From Rhodospirillales bacterium 24-66-33 (GTDB lineage Bacteria > Pseudomonadota > Alphaproteobacteria > Reyranellales > Reyranellaceae): a stretch of DNA of 64,000 nt. The position numbers were made by a program, and so were the translations under genes. Where the stretch lies: contig NCHQ01000021.1 in assembly GCA_002281855.1 (NCBI GenBank), positions 1-64,000 on the forward strand, given 5' to 3'. Under the pieces are notes generated by a model. The model was not told the DNA's origin. It ran no database searches and saw nothing but the letters and a program-made list of their open reading frames with translations. Position 1 is the first letter of the stretch. Each line of letters begins with the position of its first letter. Shown one piece after another: positions 16,144 through 25,457 of this stretch.

Positions 16144-16826
16144 CTGTCCCTGAACAGCGACGTGACCTCGGCCGCGTCGGGCGCGACCTTCCAGCGCGCG
16201 CCGGCGGCTTCCACGAGCTGCCGCCATCCGTCGAGCCGGCGAGCATAGCGCGCGGGATCGCGATTGTCCTCGGGCAGTCGGGAGACGTTGGTGGCGATCA
16301 CCTCCATGCCCCGCAGGGTCGCGGGCAGCGCCGTATCGCGGCGGCAATTCGGCGGCAGCTCTTCTTCGAGGTCCGAGAACAGCACGATGGTGCGCGTGGC
16401 CGCCTGTCGCGCCGCGAGAGTCTGTGCCGCCTGCAGCAGTGCGCCCCTTATGTCGGTGAAGTTCGCCGGCTTCGCGCGCCCGCCATAGTCGGCCAGCTTC
16501 TGGCCATACGCGGCGACGAGGCGCTGACGTTCGGTCGGCCGGTCGGGCGCCGTGAAGTTCAGCAGGACCGCGTCGTCGGTGAAGCTGCAGGCACCGATTT
16601 CCGCCACCGCGAAACTATCATGCGCCCGCATGAACCCCATCGTGACGCGCAGTGTGCGCAGCGCCTTGTCGACTTCGCGGAAGTAGCTCTTCGACACGTC
16701 GAGCAGGCCATAGACAGCCGAGGCTGTGGCACTGCGCTCCTCGCACGCGCCGAGCGCCAGGGCGGGTCCGGCCGTGGCCGTGGCCAGGAGGCCGGTGTTG
16801 AAGAAGCGGCGGCCGAATCCGGTCAT
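16140..16826 (-). CDS. Putative Tat/lipoprotein with von Willebrand factor A-like domain
   Basis: 228 residues. The N-terminus has G-R-R-F-F-N followed by a hydrophobic stretch and a lipobox L-G-A-C at 25-28, suggesting a lipoprotein possibly exported by Tat. The rest looks like a vWA fold: D-V-S-K-S (43-47) gives the DxSxS metal-ion motif after V-Y-G-L-L, T in N-F-T-D-I-R-G, and a later aspartate in V-L-F-S-D-L-E-E-E. Such domains bind protein partners through Mg2+. It overlaps the upstream membrane protein gene by 4 bp (ATGA), so the two form a unit. No specific function is recognised. Confidence 0.65.
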   Translation of the reverse strand: MTGFGRRFFNTGLLATATAGPALALGACEERSATASAVYGLLDVSKSYFREVDKALRTLRVTMGFMRAHDSFAVAEIGACSFTDDAVLLNFTAPDRPTERQRLVAAYGQKLADYGGRAKPANFTDIRGALLQAAQTLAARQAATRTIVLFSDLEEELPPNCRRDTALPATLRGMEVIATNVSRLPEDNRDPARYARRLDGWRQLVEAAGARWKVAPDAAEVTSLFRDS

Positions 16827-17962
16827 GAGGAACGCACCGCGCGGGAAGCGAGCAGGGCCCGCACCAGGCGCTCGACGATTAGCGGCAGGAAGATCACGAG
16901 GTCATAGGCGGCCAGCGCCACGGCGAGCAGCCCCTCGACGAGAAAGCGCAGCAGGCGGACCGCGAAGGACAGGGATTCCAGGATGAAGCCCAGAAGTAGC
17001 TGCAGCACGACACGCCCGTTGCGGATCAGCGCCTCAATGGCGAAGCCGAGGAAGGCGAGGGCAAAGGGAATGATCAGGCCGAACGCCGCCTGCGCGTAGC
17101 GTGCCATGGCGCCTGCAGCTTCTCCGGCCTCGGAGGGCGCCGTGCCGGCCAGGGTCCCCAGCAGCTCGCGTTCGAGCCGGGAGATCTCGTCGCGGGTGAG
17201 GGCGAGCGCTGCCTCGATCAACGCCAGCACCACCAGCGCCGTCGTCATGACGATGATGATGGCGAGGCGCTGGCCCTTCTTCTGTTCCAGCCGTTCGAAT
17301 TGCGGGAACATGGTCGTGACGCCCAGCGCCTCCAGAAGGACGATGCCGACGGCGACCTCGAGCACGATGATGGCGAGCGCGGCCAGCCGGTAGATCGGCA
17401 CACCCATGATGCGATAGGAATCGCCCACCACTTCGGCCATCGGCCGTTCGAGCAGCGCGAAGTTGAGCCAGCCGGCGATGCCGACGGCGAGGATCAGGAC
17501 GATGGCGAAGGCGAGGCCGATGCCGGTCGAGTGCCCGAGCTTCACGTCGCGGGCCGGGGCCGGCGATGACTGAATGGCCTGCAGCTGGACGCCATAGGAC
17601 TGGATCACCTGTCGATGTTCGGCGACATGCGCTTCGAGACGTTCGAGCGCAGCTTGTGCCTTGGGATCGTGCGGACCCTGGCGCTCGACGAGGCGGTGGA
17701 CGTCCCGCATTTCGTCGGGAAGCCGCGGCTGCAGTTCGGCTTCCTTCATACCCGACGTCAACCGTTCGTACCGCGCCTTCGCGGCGACGGCGCCGAAGCC
17801 GATCCAGCGTTCGACGAGCCGAAGCGTGCGCGCGACCAGCAGGAATACCGCACGCAGCAGGCGGTGTGCCGCGTCGCGTGCGAGATACAGCAGGACGATG
17901 AGGCCCGCCAGAAAGGCGAGATGCTTGCCGTCGGAAAGCCACGCCTGCAACGCTTCCACCAT
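16823..17962 (-). CDS. Uncharacterised multi-pass membrane protein, partner of the vWA lipoprotein
   Basis: 379 residues from the ATG at 17962; a TTG at 17990-17992 would add ten residues and cannot be excluded. An N-terminal helix (L-A-F-L-A-G-L-I-V-L-L-Y) is followed by a charged, probably coiled region to about residue 135, then five to six strong hydrophobic segments (near 155-175, 200-225, 245-265, 300-325, 330-370). No catalytic motif is seen. Its stop overlaps the start of the vWA gene by four bases. I do not recognise the family; a membrane anchor or channel working with the vWA protein is only a guess from the coupling. Confidence 0.7.
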   Translation of the reverse strand: MVEALQAWLSDGKHLAFLAGLIVLLYLARDAAHRLLRAVFLLVARTLRLVERWIGFGAVAAKARYERLTSGMKEAELQPRLPDEMRDVHRLVERQGPHDPKAQAALERLEAHVAEHRQVIQSYGVQLQAIQSSPAPARDVKLGHSTGIGLAFAIVLILAVGIAGWLNFALLERPMAEVVGDSYRIMGVPIYRLAALAIIVLEVAVGIVLLEALGVTTMFPQFERLEQKKGQRLAIIIVMTTALVVLALIEAALALTRDEISRLERELLGTLAGTAPSEAGEAAGAMARYAQAAFGLIIPFALAFLGFAIEALIRNGRVVLQLLLGFILESLSFAVRLLRFLVEGLLAVALAAYDLVIFLPLIVERLVRALLASRAVRSS

Positions 17963-18172
17963 GTGGCGACAGATGAGGTGCGATATCGCCAAAACAATGG
18001 CGCGGCTTCACGCGCGGCAGCATTGGGGCGTTGCGTCAGGTATCGCACAACGCCGCGTCGCGACGACGCGGAACCACATTGCTGCCAACTTTCCGTCTAA
18101 TTCTGCGGAAGCGCTGGCGCCCCGCTCGGCGTCTCGCTCCTCCCAACCCCTGTCCTCGAGGACTCCCCAGGA

Positions 18173-19621
18173 ATGCCCCATCCCCAGGCTTTCATGGCAC
18201 GGCCCCCCTTTGAACAGATTCGTCCCTCGGTTTCGGCGGGGCGCCACTGGAAGACCGTCGGAATGTGCTTCGGCAGTCTGGTGGTTCTGGCGCTGGTCAG
18301 CCTGATGGCGCTTCCGGCGAAGCAGGAGCCTGGATCCGTTGCCGGCGAACTCGCCCTTCATCCCGAATCGGGAACGCCGGTGGCGGTGATGGCGATGCCG
18401 GAGGAGCCGGAGATGCCGGTGACGGACATCGCGATGGTTCTCCCGGATCCCGACAGAACGGACCCGTCGCCGCCGGACTTCGGGCCGCCGCATGTCGAAG
18501 CGGCGATCGAACTGCAGAAAGGCGATACGGTCGCCCGTGTTCTCGGCCGGCTGGGAATCGAGGCCGCCGACGTGGCCGAGATCGTCGGCGTTCTCGCCGA
18601 TCGCGTGCGCCTGGATCGCCTGCCGATCGGTCAGGCCCTGATCGTGAAGCTCCAGCAGTTGCACGAGGAAGAGAAGGCGACGGTCCTGGTCGGCCTGTCG
18701 ATCCGCCCCGAGCCACAACGTGCGTTCAACGTCGAACGCGACGATGACGGCGGCTACAGCATGGAGGAGGAAGTCTTCGAGGTCGCACCCAGGGTGATGC
18801 GCGCCTCGGGCGAGGTCGACGGATCGGTGATCGGCAGCGCCGAGGCGGCCGGCGTGCCGCACGGGCCCCTGGCGGAGATGCTGCGCGCTTTCTCGTGGGA
18901 CGTGAACTTCCAGCACGACATCAAGCCCGGTGACCGGTTCGACGTGCTGGTGGAGCGCTCATGGACCAGCGATGGAAAGCCGGCCGATGACGGCCGTGTA
19001 CTGTGGGCCGAGATCACCACGGGTGGCGGCGCCGAGACCTACAGCATCTACCGGTTCAAGCCGCGCGGCGGGGAGGAGTTCTTCTACAGCCCCAAGGGCG
19101 AGAGCGTGGTCAAGGCGCTGCTGCGCACGCCACTGAACATGAGCCGTATTTCCTCCCGCTTCGGCATGAGGCACCATCCGGTGCTGAAGTTCACGCGCCT
19201 GCATTCCGGCGTCGACTTCGCCGCGCCGCCGGGCACGCCGATCCTCGCCGCGGGCGCCGGGCATGTGATCGAGGCCGGGCGATTCGGTGGCTACGGCAAC
19301 TGGGTCAAGATCGCCCACGACGGCGGCCTCGCCACAGGCTACGCGCACCTGTCGCGCATCGCGCCGGGCGTGAAGCGAAGCGCGCGCGTGCGGCAGGGCC
19401 AGGTGATCGGCTATGTCGGAAGCACCGGCATGTCGACCGGTCCGCACCTGCATTTCGAGCTGCATCGCGGGGGCCGCCCCATCGATCCGCTCACCATGGC
19501 GCGCACGGCGCAGCGCACGCGCCTCGCCGGCCAGGAACTCGAGCGCTTCAAGGCCCAGATCGCCGAAACCGATCGTGTCCGCGAGACGGCGGTCTCTCTT
19601 CGCGGCGAAGAGACCAACTGA
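18173..19621 (+). CDS. M23 family peptidoglycan endopeptidase, membrane-anchored
   Basis: 482 residues. A short cytoplasmic tail, a helix at about 29-48 and a periplasmic part with an OapA/LysM-like region (I-E-L-Q-K-G-D-T-V-A-R-V-L near 107-120) precede a C-terminal LytM domain. Zinc ligands are H344 and D348 (H-S-G-V-D-F) and the HxH pair H425/H427 (G-P-H-L-H-F-E), so the enzyme should be active on cross-linked peptides, unlike degenerate EnvC/NlpD activators. The ATG at 18194 (residue 8) is an alternative start. It diverges from the membrane protein gene across a 210-bp gap in which no clear promoter was seen. Confidence 0.9.
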   Translation: MPHPQAFMARPPFEQIRPSVSAGRHWKTVGMCFGSLVVLALVSLMALPAKQEPGSVAGELALHPESGTPVAVMAMPEEPEMPVTDIAMVLPDPDRTDPSPPDFGPPHVEAAIELQKGDTVARVLGRLGIEAADVAEIVGVLADRVRLDRLPIGQALIVKLQQLHEEEKATVLVGLSIRPEPQRAFNVERDDDGGYSMEEEVFEVAPRVMRASGEVDGSVIGSAEAAGVPHGPLAEMLRAFSWDVNFQHDIKPGDRFDVLVERSWTSDGKPADDGRVLWAEITTGGGAETYSIYRFKPRGGEEFFYSPKGESVVKALLRTPLNMSRISSRFGMRHHPVLKFTRLHSGVDFAAPPGTPILAAGAGHVIEAGRFGGYGNWVKIAHDGGLATGYAHLSRIAPGVKRSARVRQGQVIGYVGSTGMSTGPHLHFELHRGGRPIDPLTMARTAQRTRLAGQELERFKAQIAETDRVRETAVSLRGEETN

Positions 19622-19630
19622 AGACGGCGC

Positions 19631-20125
19631 ATGGCCAGGACCGCCGCCCTCTGCCTTCTCCTGCTCGCCGTGTCGGCGTCGATGCAGGAAGGCGGGGCGG
19701 TGCGGGCGTCGGATTGCGAGAGCGGCGTCCTCGACGGCGGTGAGGCAGGCATGAACGTGCTGGTGTACCAGCTCTGTGCCGACCGGCTCACCGTGGGATT
19801 CCGCGACAGCGAGGTGATCGAGGAGATGACCTGCGGGCCGGCCGGAAGCGTGCATCTCTGGATGTCGACCGATCACGAGATCTGCGGCTTGCCGCCCGCC
19901 CCCGATTCGCCCCGAATCTACGACCTTCTGGAGCCCCTGCGCGGTATCGGCGGGACCGCCTCGGCGCCGGTCGCGAAGCGCGTGACCTGCGGCGGCACCT
20001 CGGGCCGCGCCACCGCCGTCGTGTCCGATGCACGGGCCGCCCTGCTGGCGACGAGAACCGGCGACACGATCTATGAGCAGGTGAGCCGGCGCTTCATCAG
20101 GCAATGCATGGGCCCCTCGGTCTGA
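19631..20125 (+). CDS. Small secreted protein of unknown function
   Basis: 164 residues. A Sec signal peptide (hydrophobic A-L-C-L-L-L-L-A-V-S-A near 6-16, cleavage likely around 20-26) is followed by a mature domain with five cysteines (in S-D-C-E-S, L-C-A-D, M-T-C-G, E-I-C-G, V-T-C-G) and a sixth near the C-terminus (Q-C-M-G), which suggests disulfide bonds in the periplasm. It begins 9 bp after the M23 gene and is likely co-transcribed. I do not recognise a family. Confidence 0.65.
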   Translation: MARTAALCLLLLAVSASMQEGGAVRASDCESGVLDGGEAGMNVLVYQLCADRLTVGFRDSEVIEEMTCGPAGSVHLWMSTDHEICGLPPAPDSPRIYDLLEPLRGIGGTASAPVAKRVTCGGTSGRATAVVSDARAALLATRTGDTIYEQVSRRFIRQCMGPSV

Positions 20126-20192
20126 ACATTCCTCGCCCGAGAGGGAACCCGTCCCGCCCGGGGCGGTTCCCTGCGGCGAACGGAGCAGCCGC

Positions 20193-20693
20193 ATGTCCTA
20201 TCGTCGATTTGGAGCGATGATCGCGACGTCGACCGTCGTGATGTTCGTCCTGATGTACTTGAACACCCACACGTTCGACCATGTCTGGTTCAGCCAGACC
20301 CGTATGTGGATGGCGCTGGTGATGGGCGCGTGCATGGCGGTGATCATGCTGATTTTCATGCTGTCGATGTACAGGAACGCCACCGCGAACATCGCCATCG
20401 TCGGGGCCGGCCTTCTCGTGTCCGCCGGCTCGCTCTGGCTCGTCAGAAGTCAGGCGACCGTGGGCGACGTTTCCTACATGAAGGCGATGATTCCGCACCA
20501 TTCCATCGCCGTGCTGACCAGTTCGCGCGCTCATATCCGCGATCCGCGGGTGCGAAAGCTGGCGGACGGGATCATCGAGGCCCAGCTTCGAGAGATTGCG
20601 GAGATGGAGCGTCTGATCGGTGATCTGGAAACACGCCCGATCCCGGCCACCGCCCCGGACATTGCGCCCGCAACCGCGCGGAACGCGGACTGA
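20193..20693 (+). CDS. DUF305 domain protein with three N-terminal membrane helices
   Basis: 166 residues. Hydrophobic segments at about 9-24, 36-58 and 68-84 are followed by a DUF305-like helical segment with Y-M-K-A-M-I-P-H-H-S-I-A-V-L-T and R-D-P-R-V-R-K-L-A-D-G-I-I-E-A-Q-x-x-E-I. The paired histidines of this motif are the hallmark of the family, often found with copper or other metal resistance genes. A Pro/Ala-rich tail closes the protein. It is convergent with the TRAP genes, 7 bp apart. The function is unknown. Confidence 0.8.
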   Translation: MSYRRFGAMIATSTVVMFVLMYLNTHTFDHVWFSQTRMWMALVMGACMAVIMLIFMLSMYRNATANIAIVGAGLLVSAGSLWLVRSQATVGDVSYMKAMIPHHSIAVLTSSRAHIRDPRVRKLADGIIEAQLREIAEMERLIGDLETRPIPATAPDIAPATARNAD

Positions 20694-20700
20694 CCGGCTG

Positions 20701-22008
20701 CTATCCGTTCGTCATCTGGCGCGGCAGGATGGTCACGATGTCCGGGAAAACGGTGATGAGGACGACCCCGACGCAGAGAAGCAGGAAGAACGGGGCGGTG
20801 GCCTTGGTGACGGTCCAGATGTCGCGCCCCGTCAGGCTCTGAAGCACATATAGATTGAAGCCAACGGGGGGGGTGATTTGCGCCATCTCGACGACCAGCA
20901 CGATGTAGATGCCGAACCACAGAGGGTCGATTTGCTGGGCGGTGACCATCGGCAGCACCACGGGCGCGGTGAGCACGATCATCGAAACGCCGTCAAGGAA
21001 GCAGCCCAGGACGATGTAGAGCACGGTGAGCAGCAGGATCAGACCGTAGGGCGTGAGGCCAAGCGCGTTCACCCAGTTCGCCATCGTTGCCGGCAGGCCC
21101 GTGAAAGCCATTGCCATGGTGACGAAGGCGGCGCCGACCAGGATCAGGCCGATCATGCAACTGGTCCGAACCGCGCCCAACAGGCTCTCCCGGAACGTCG
21201 CCCAGGAGAGGGAACCGGTGACCGCCGCGAGGATCAGGGCGCCCAGCACGCCCATGACGGCAGCCTCCGTGGGCGTCGCGACCCCGCCGTAGATCGACCC
21301 CAGCACGGCGACGATCAGCAGGATGACCGGTATCAGCCGGCGCGCGTTCCAGATCTTCTCGCCGAAGGTCATCCGCGGGTCCGCGGGCGGCACCTTGGTC
21401 GGGTTCAGAAGCGACCAGCCGGCCGTGTAGGCCATGAACAGGCCGATCATCATGAAGCCGGGCAGGAAGCCGGCGATGAACAGCCTGCCGATCGAGACCT
21501 GAGCGGTGATCCCGTACACGATCATCATGATCGAGGGCGGAATGAGCAACCCGAGCGTCCCCGAGCCGGCCAGCGTCCCGATCGCCATGCCCTCATGGTA
21601 ACCGCGCTTGCGCAGCTCAGGCATGCTCATGCGGCCGATCGTGGCGCAGGTGACGGACGACGAGCCCGAGACCGCCGCCATGACGCCGCAGCCCAAGATG
21701 TTCACATGCAGCAGCCGGCCCGGAAGCCAGCCGAGCCAGGGCGCCAGACCCTTGAACATGTCCTCCGACAGCCGCGACCGGAACAGGATCTCGCCCATCC
21801 AGATGAAGAGGGGCAGGGCTGTGAGCGCCCATCCCCAGCTGGAGTCCCAGATCGTGCTGGCGAGGAGGGAACCCGCGGGAGCCGGCGTGAAGAAGAACAG
21901 GGCCACGAAGCCGACGACGACCAGGGTGACGCCGACCCAGACCCCGCTCGCGAGCAACAGGAAGAGAGTGCCGAGAACCGTCGTCGCGAGGATCACTTCT
22001 GCGCTCAT
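20701..22008 (-). CDS. dctM: TRAP transporter large permease DctM
   Basis: 435 residues with about twelve hydrophobic segments, the DctM ion-transporter fold. Typical family blocks are seen: S-G-S-S-S-V-T-C-A-T-I-G, L-A-G-S-G-T-L-G-L-L-I-P-P-S-I-M-M-I-V-Y-G and G-V-A-T-P-T-E-A-A-V. It imports the ligand delivered by the periplasmic DctP using an ion gradient. It overlaps the small permease gene by 4 bp and is the last gene of the unit. Confidence 0.95.
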   Translation of the reverse strand: MSAEVILATTVLGTLFLLLASGVWVGVTLVVVGFVALFFFTPAPAGSLLASTIWDSSWGWALTALPLFIWMGEILFRSRLSEDMFKGLAPWLGWLPGRLLHVNILGCGVMAAVSGSSSVTCATIGRMSMPELRKRGYHEGMAIGTLAGSGTLGLLIPPSIMMIVYGITAQVSIGRLFIAGFLPGFMMIGLFMAYTAGWSLLNPTKVPPADPRMTFGEKIWNARRLIPVILLIVAVLGSIYGGVATPTEAAVMGVLGALILAAVTGSLSWATFRESLLGAVRTSCMIGLILVGAAFVTMAMAFTGLPATMANWVNALGLTPYGLILLLTVLYIVLGCFLDGVSMIVLTAPVVLPMVTAQQIDPLWFGIYIVLVVEMAQITPPVGFNLYVLQSLTGRDIWTVTKATAPFFLLLCVGVVLITVFPDIVTILPRQMTNG

Positions 22009-22580
22009 CGCACGGCCGCCTTTCCGGTGCCGACGGCCTCACCGGCCATGCTGAGCGAAGCTGCTTCGAGTTCTTCGTCGATGGCCTGTGCCTCCGCATC
22101 GGCGAAGTCCGGGATCTTGCCGCCAACGGCTTGAACGAGCTCGTCGACGAGGGCGATCGTCATGATCGAAGCGCCGAAGGCCATGCCGAGCTGCGGAATC
22201 CAGAACGGCACCGCCATGAGGCCGGGACTGGTATCGCCGAAGAGGAACGAGTCGTGCGTCATCAACCAGGCATTGGCCGATACATAGGCAAAGGCGGCCG
22301 CTCCCAGGGTGCAGCACCAGATTTCGACGCGGCGCCTGCTTTCGGCCGACAACTTGCCGACCATCAGGGTTACCCGGATGTGGGCATTGGCGCGCAGCGT
22401 GTAGGCGAGGCCCAGGAACGTCGAGGCGGCCATGCAGAAGCCCGAGACTTCCGTGGCATCGAAGGCGAAATTCAGGAACCTGCCGGCGATCTGCAGGAGG
22501 ATCGTCACGCCGATCATCACCAGGAAGAAAGCGGAGAGCAGACCGCTGACGTTGTAGAGAATATCCAGGGCACGCCGCAT
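22005..22580 (-). CDS. dctQ: TRAP transporter small permease DctQ
   Basis: 191 residues, four membrane helices, starting at the ATG at 22580 (M-R-R-A-L-D-I-L-Y-N-V). The frame is open far upstream across dctP, but that part is a shadow of the binding protein gene. R-A-N-A-H-I-R-V-T-L near residue 60 is a typical DctQ motif between helices 2 and 3. The C-terminal 35 residues are acidic and Ala-rich and probably cytoplasmic. It lies 59 bp after dctP. Confidence 0.92.
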   Translation of the reverse strand: MRRALDILYNVSGLLSAFFLVMIGVTILLQIAGRFLNFAFDATEVSGFCMAASTFLGLAYTLRANAHIRVTLMVGKLSAESRRRVEIWCCTLGAAAFAYVSANAWLMTHDSFLFGDTSPGLMAVPFWIPQLGMAFGASIMTIALVDELVQAVGGKIPDFADAEAQAIDEELEAASLSMAGEAVGTGKAAVR

Positions 22581-22639
22581 CACATCACCATCAGCGAAGC
22601 GGACGCCGGGCTGCGTGGGCAGCCCGGCGTCCCTCGATC

Positions 22640-23647
22640 TCAGTTCGTCTTCTGACCGGACATGTAGGTGTTGAGGACCGCGACGGCGGCGGGGCTCGCC
22701 GTCGCCTTCCACTCGTCGGCCATCTGGGCGCCCACCTTCTTCATGGCGGCGAGCACGGCCGGCGGACCGCCGGTGACGGTCATGCCATTCTTCTTGAGGA
22801 CGGCCGCCTTCTCGTCGCCGGCCGCCTTGCTCATCTCCCAGGAACGCTTGGTGTAGGCCGCAGCCGCGTCCATCACCACCTTCTGGTCGGCGGGGGACAA
22901 GGCGGAGAAGGCTCGCTTGCTGAAGATCAGGGCGTTCTTCGAGAGAATCGCCCCGACGTCGGTGAAGTACTTGGTGTTGTCCCAGGCCTGGATATCGACC
23001 CCGGTCTGGGCACTCGTGAAGAGGGCTTCGATCAGGCCGGTCGAAAAGGCCTGCGGAATTTCGGCGAAGGGCAGGATCGTCGCGTTGAAGCCCAGCAGGG
23101 TCGCCATTTTCTGGGTCGCCGTCGAATAGATGCGGATCTTCTTGCCCTTGAAGTCCTCGACCGAGTTGACCGGCGTCTTGGTGTAGAAGCCCTGGCTCGG
23201 CCACACCTGGTAGCCCGCGATCACCATGCCGGCCTTGTCGAACAGGCCCTTGAAGTACGGGTCCTGCAGCTCCATCAGCTTCCACGCTTCCTCGTAGGTC
23301 GAGGCGACGAAGGGCACGCCATCGAGGATGAACATCGGATCCTCGTTGCCATAGACGCCGAGGCGGATCTCGCCAGCCTGCACCTGTCCGCGCTGAACCG
23401 CCGACTTGATGCTGTCGAGCTTGATCAGGCTGTCGTTGGTGTGGAGCGTGATCTTGAGCTTGCCCGCGGTGCCCTTTTCCACGTCCTCGACCCACTTGCG
23501 CAGATTCTGGGTCAGGAAGTTGTTCTCGGGATAGCCGCTGGCCATCATCCACTGCGTCTGTGCGCTGGCCGGACCCGCCAGCGCGAGGCTTGCGCCCACG
23601 GCGGCGGCAGCCAGCTTCAATGCCGAAATTCTCGATATCAAGCTCAT
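22640..23647 (-). CDS. dctP: TRAP transporter substrate-binding protein DctP
   Basis: 335 residues. Signal peptide 1-29 (A-L-A-G-P-A-S-A-Q), then a DctP fold with G-K-K-I-R-I-Y and the ligand-arginine region near 150-160, and G-L-I-E-A-L-F-T-S-A in the middle. The ATG at 23647 is chosen because the signal peptide begins there; the frame extends upstream without a plausible ribosome site. The ligand cannot be read from the sequence; an acid sugar is possible given the enolase-superfamily gene upstream on the same strand. Confidence 0.92.
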   Translation of the reverse strand: MSLISRISALKLAAAAVGASLALAGPASAQTQWMMASGYPENNFLTQNLRKWVEDVEKGTAGKLKITLHTNDSLIKLDSIKSAVQRGQVQAGEIRLGVYGNEDPMFILDGVPFVASTYEEAWKLMELQDPYFKGLFDKAGMVIAGYQVWPSQGFYTKTPVNSVEDFKGKKIRIYSTATQKMATLLGFNATILPFAEIPQAFSTGLIEALFTSAQTGVDIQAWDNTKYFTDVGAILSKNALIFSKRAFSALSPADQKVVMDAAAAYTKRSWEMSKAAGDEKAAVLKKNGMTVTGGPPAVLAAMKKVGAQMADEWKATASPAAVAVLNTYMSGQKTN

Positions 23648-23731
23648 CCCTGTCCCCTGTTCCCTGTTCCCGGGTGATAGCTTCCGCATTGTCAGCAACT
23701 TCCATGCCATCGGGGCACGGGCTCTTTGTCG

Positions 23732-25324
23732 TCAGGCGTCTCGCTCGGCCCGCAACGCGAGGCGACGCGTGGTCCCGATCGCGGCGAGGAAGGGCTCGTC
23801 ATGGCTCACCACCAGCAGCGCGCCGTCATAGGCACGCAAGCCACCCTCGACCGATTCGATCGACTGGATGTCGAGATGGTTGGTCGGCTCGTCGAGAATC
23901 AGGAGCGGAGGCGGCCTGGTGCCGCCCAGCACGCAGGCGAGGCCGGCGCGCAGCATCTGGCCGCCGCTCAACGTCGACACGATCTGCAACGCGGCATCGG
24001 CGCGGAACATGAAGCGGGCGAGGGCGGCGCGGCAGGTATTCTCATCGGCCCTTGGCGTGAGGCGCAGGAAGTTGTCGCGAATCGACAGCGATGGATCGAG
24101 CAGGCTGACCTCCTGGTCGAGCATCGCGAAATCCGTGTGGACGCGCACGCTGCCCGAACGGGGTGCGAGCTTGCCGGCGATGAGCGCGAGCAGCGTGGTC
24201 TTGCCGGACCCGTTCGGTCCGGTGATCGCCACGCGCTCCGGGCCCGTGAGGGTGAAGGACAGCCCCTCGATGGTCGCACGGTCCGTTCGGTAGCCCGCGC
24301 TCACGGCGTCGAGGTGCAGCACGAGCTTGCCGGCCGGCAGGCCGGTCGACGGCAAGGCCATCGACAGGGGCTGCAACACCTCCAGGCGTTGGCGCGCGGC
24401 CGCGGCGTCCTCGACCGCTTGCGTCCGTCGTCGCTCGGCGACACGCGCATTGTCGCCCGAGGTGCTCTCGGCGCGGTTCTGGCGCGCACCGGCCAGGATG
24501 CTTGGCATGTCGCCCCTGGCGCGCTTGCGCTGACCGGCACCGTCCCTGCGGGCCTTGCGCTCGACTGTTGCCTGAGCGGTTCGCGAAACCTCGGCCACCC
24601 GGCGTTCGGCGTCGGCGAGGTCGTGCCGTGCCGCGGCGAGCTCAAGCGCCTTGCGTTCGCGATAGTGACTCCAGTTGCCGCCATAGCGGGTGACGCCCAG
24701 CGACGTCATCTCGGCGATGGCGTCCATCGTCTCCAGCAGCTCGCGGTCATGGCTGACGACGATCGCGCCGGCCCGCCAGGCCGACAGGAGCTCGACCACG
24801 GCCGCGCGCCCCGCGCGATCGAGATTGTTGGTGGGCTCGTCCAGCAGGATGAAATCCGGGTCGGCCAGGACGAGCGCGCACAAGGCGGCGCGCGTGCGCT
24901 GGCCGCCGGAGAGTGTCGACAGCAGCGTCGACGGCTCGGCGATGAGCCCGATACGCCCGAGCGCCGAGGCGATGCGGGCTTCGAGGGTCCAGTCGGCCGA
25001 AGCCAGCTCGTCGGCGGTGGCCCGACCTTGCTCGGCCCGGCGCAGCACGTCGAGCGCGCTCGTGACGCCCATCAGGTCGGCCACCGTCGCGGAGGGAGCG
25101 ACCTGCACGGTCTGCCGCAGGACACCGAGCGTGCCGGTCGCCGACACCGTTCCCGCCTGCGGCGGCAGCCTGCCGGCGATGATCTCGAGCAGCATCGTCT
25201 TGCCGACGCCATTGCGGCCGACGAGGCCGGTGCGCCCGCCGTCGAAACTCAGATCCAGGTTCGAGAAGAGGGCGCGGCCGTCAGGCGTGGTCGCGGTGAG
25301 GCCGGAAAGCGTGATGGAAGGCAT
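23732..25324 (-). CDS. ABC-F family ATPase (Uup/YbiT-like), no membrane domain
   Basis: 530 residues with two nucleotide-binding domains. Walker A motifs: G-R-N-G-V-G-K-T (first) and G-P-N-G-S-G-K-T-T (second). Signatures: L-S-G-G-Q-R-T-R and L-S-G-G-Q-M-L-R. Walker B with the ABC-F type tail: L-L-D-E-P-T-N-N-L-D and L-I-L-D-E-P-T-N-H-L-D. The linker between the domains (about 240-320) is basic (A-R-R-D-G-A-G-Q-R-K-R-A-R-G), fitting a ribosome-interacting role in translation rather than transport. The ATG at 25324 is preferred to a TTG eight codons upstream. It probably has no functional link to the flanking TRAP genes. Confidence 0.9.
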   Translation of the reverse strand: MPSITLSGLTATTPDGRALFSNLDLSFDGGRTGLVGRNGVGKTMLLEIIAGRLPPQAGTVSATGTLGVLRQTVQVAPSATVADLMGVTSALDVLRRAEQGRATADELASADWTLEARIASALGRIGLIAEPSTLLSTLSGGQRTRAALCALVLADPDFILLDEPTNNLDRAGRAAVVELLSAWRAGAIVVSHDRELLETMDAIAEMTSLGVTRYGGNWSHYRERKALELAAARHDLADAERRVAEVSRTAQATVERKARRDGAGQRKRARGDMPSILAGARQNRAESTSGDNARVAERRRTQAVEDAAAARQRLEVLQPLSMALPSTGLPAGKLVLHLDAVSAGYRTDRATIEGLSFTLTGPERVAITGPNGSGKTTLLALIAGKLAPRSGSVRVHTDFAMLDQEVSLLDPSLSIRDNFLRLTPRADENTCRAALARFMFRADAALQIVSTLSGGQMLRAGLACVLGGTRPPPLLILDEPTNHLDIQSIESVEGGLRAYDGALLVVSHDEPFLAAIGTTRRLALRAERDA

Positions 25325-25403
25325 GGAAATGGAGTCCCCTGATGGCAAGGCGAGCGGGCATTGCAGTCAGGTGGAAATCCATTGCGGTGCGGTCCGTATC
25401 TGT

Positions 25404-25438
25404 GGGCGACGGCTGCTAAATAGGTGCGACCGTCGCCC
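25404..25438. other. Inverted repeat in the gap upstream of the ABC-F gene
   Basis: Nine-base perfect arms GGGCGACGG (25404-25412) and CCGTCGCCC (25430-25438) around a 17-base loop. It lies 20 bp past the stop of the enolase-superfamily gene and 80 bp before the ABC-F start, on the same transcript direction. There is no T-run, so it is at best a factor-dependent end signal or a leader hairpin for the ABC-F gene; ABC-F genes are often controlled by leader attenuation. Confidence 0.4.
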
Positions 25439-25457
25439 GAATCAAGGAAGCCCCCTG

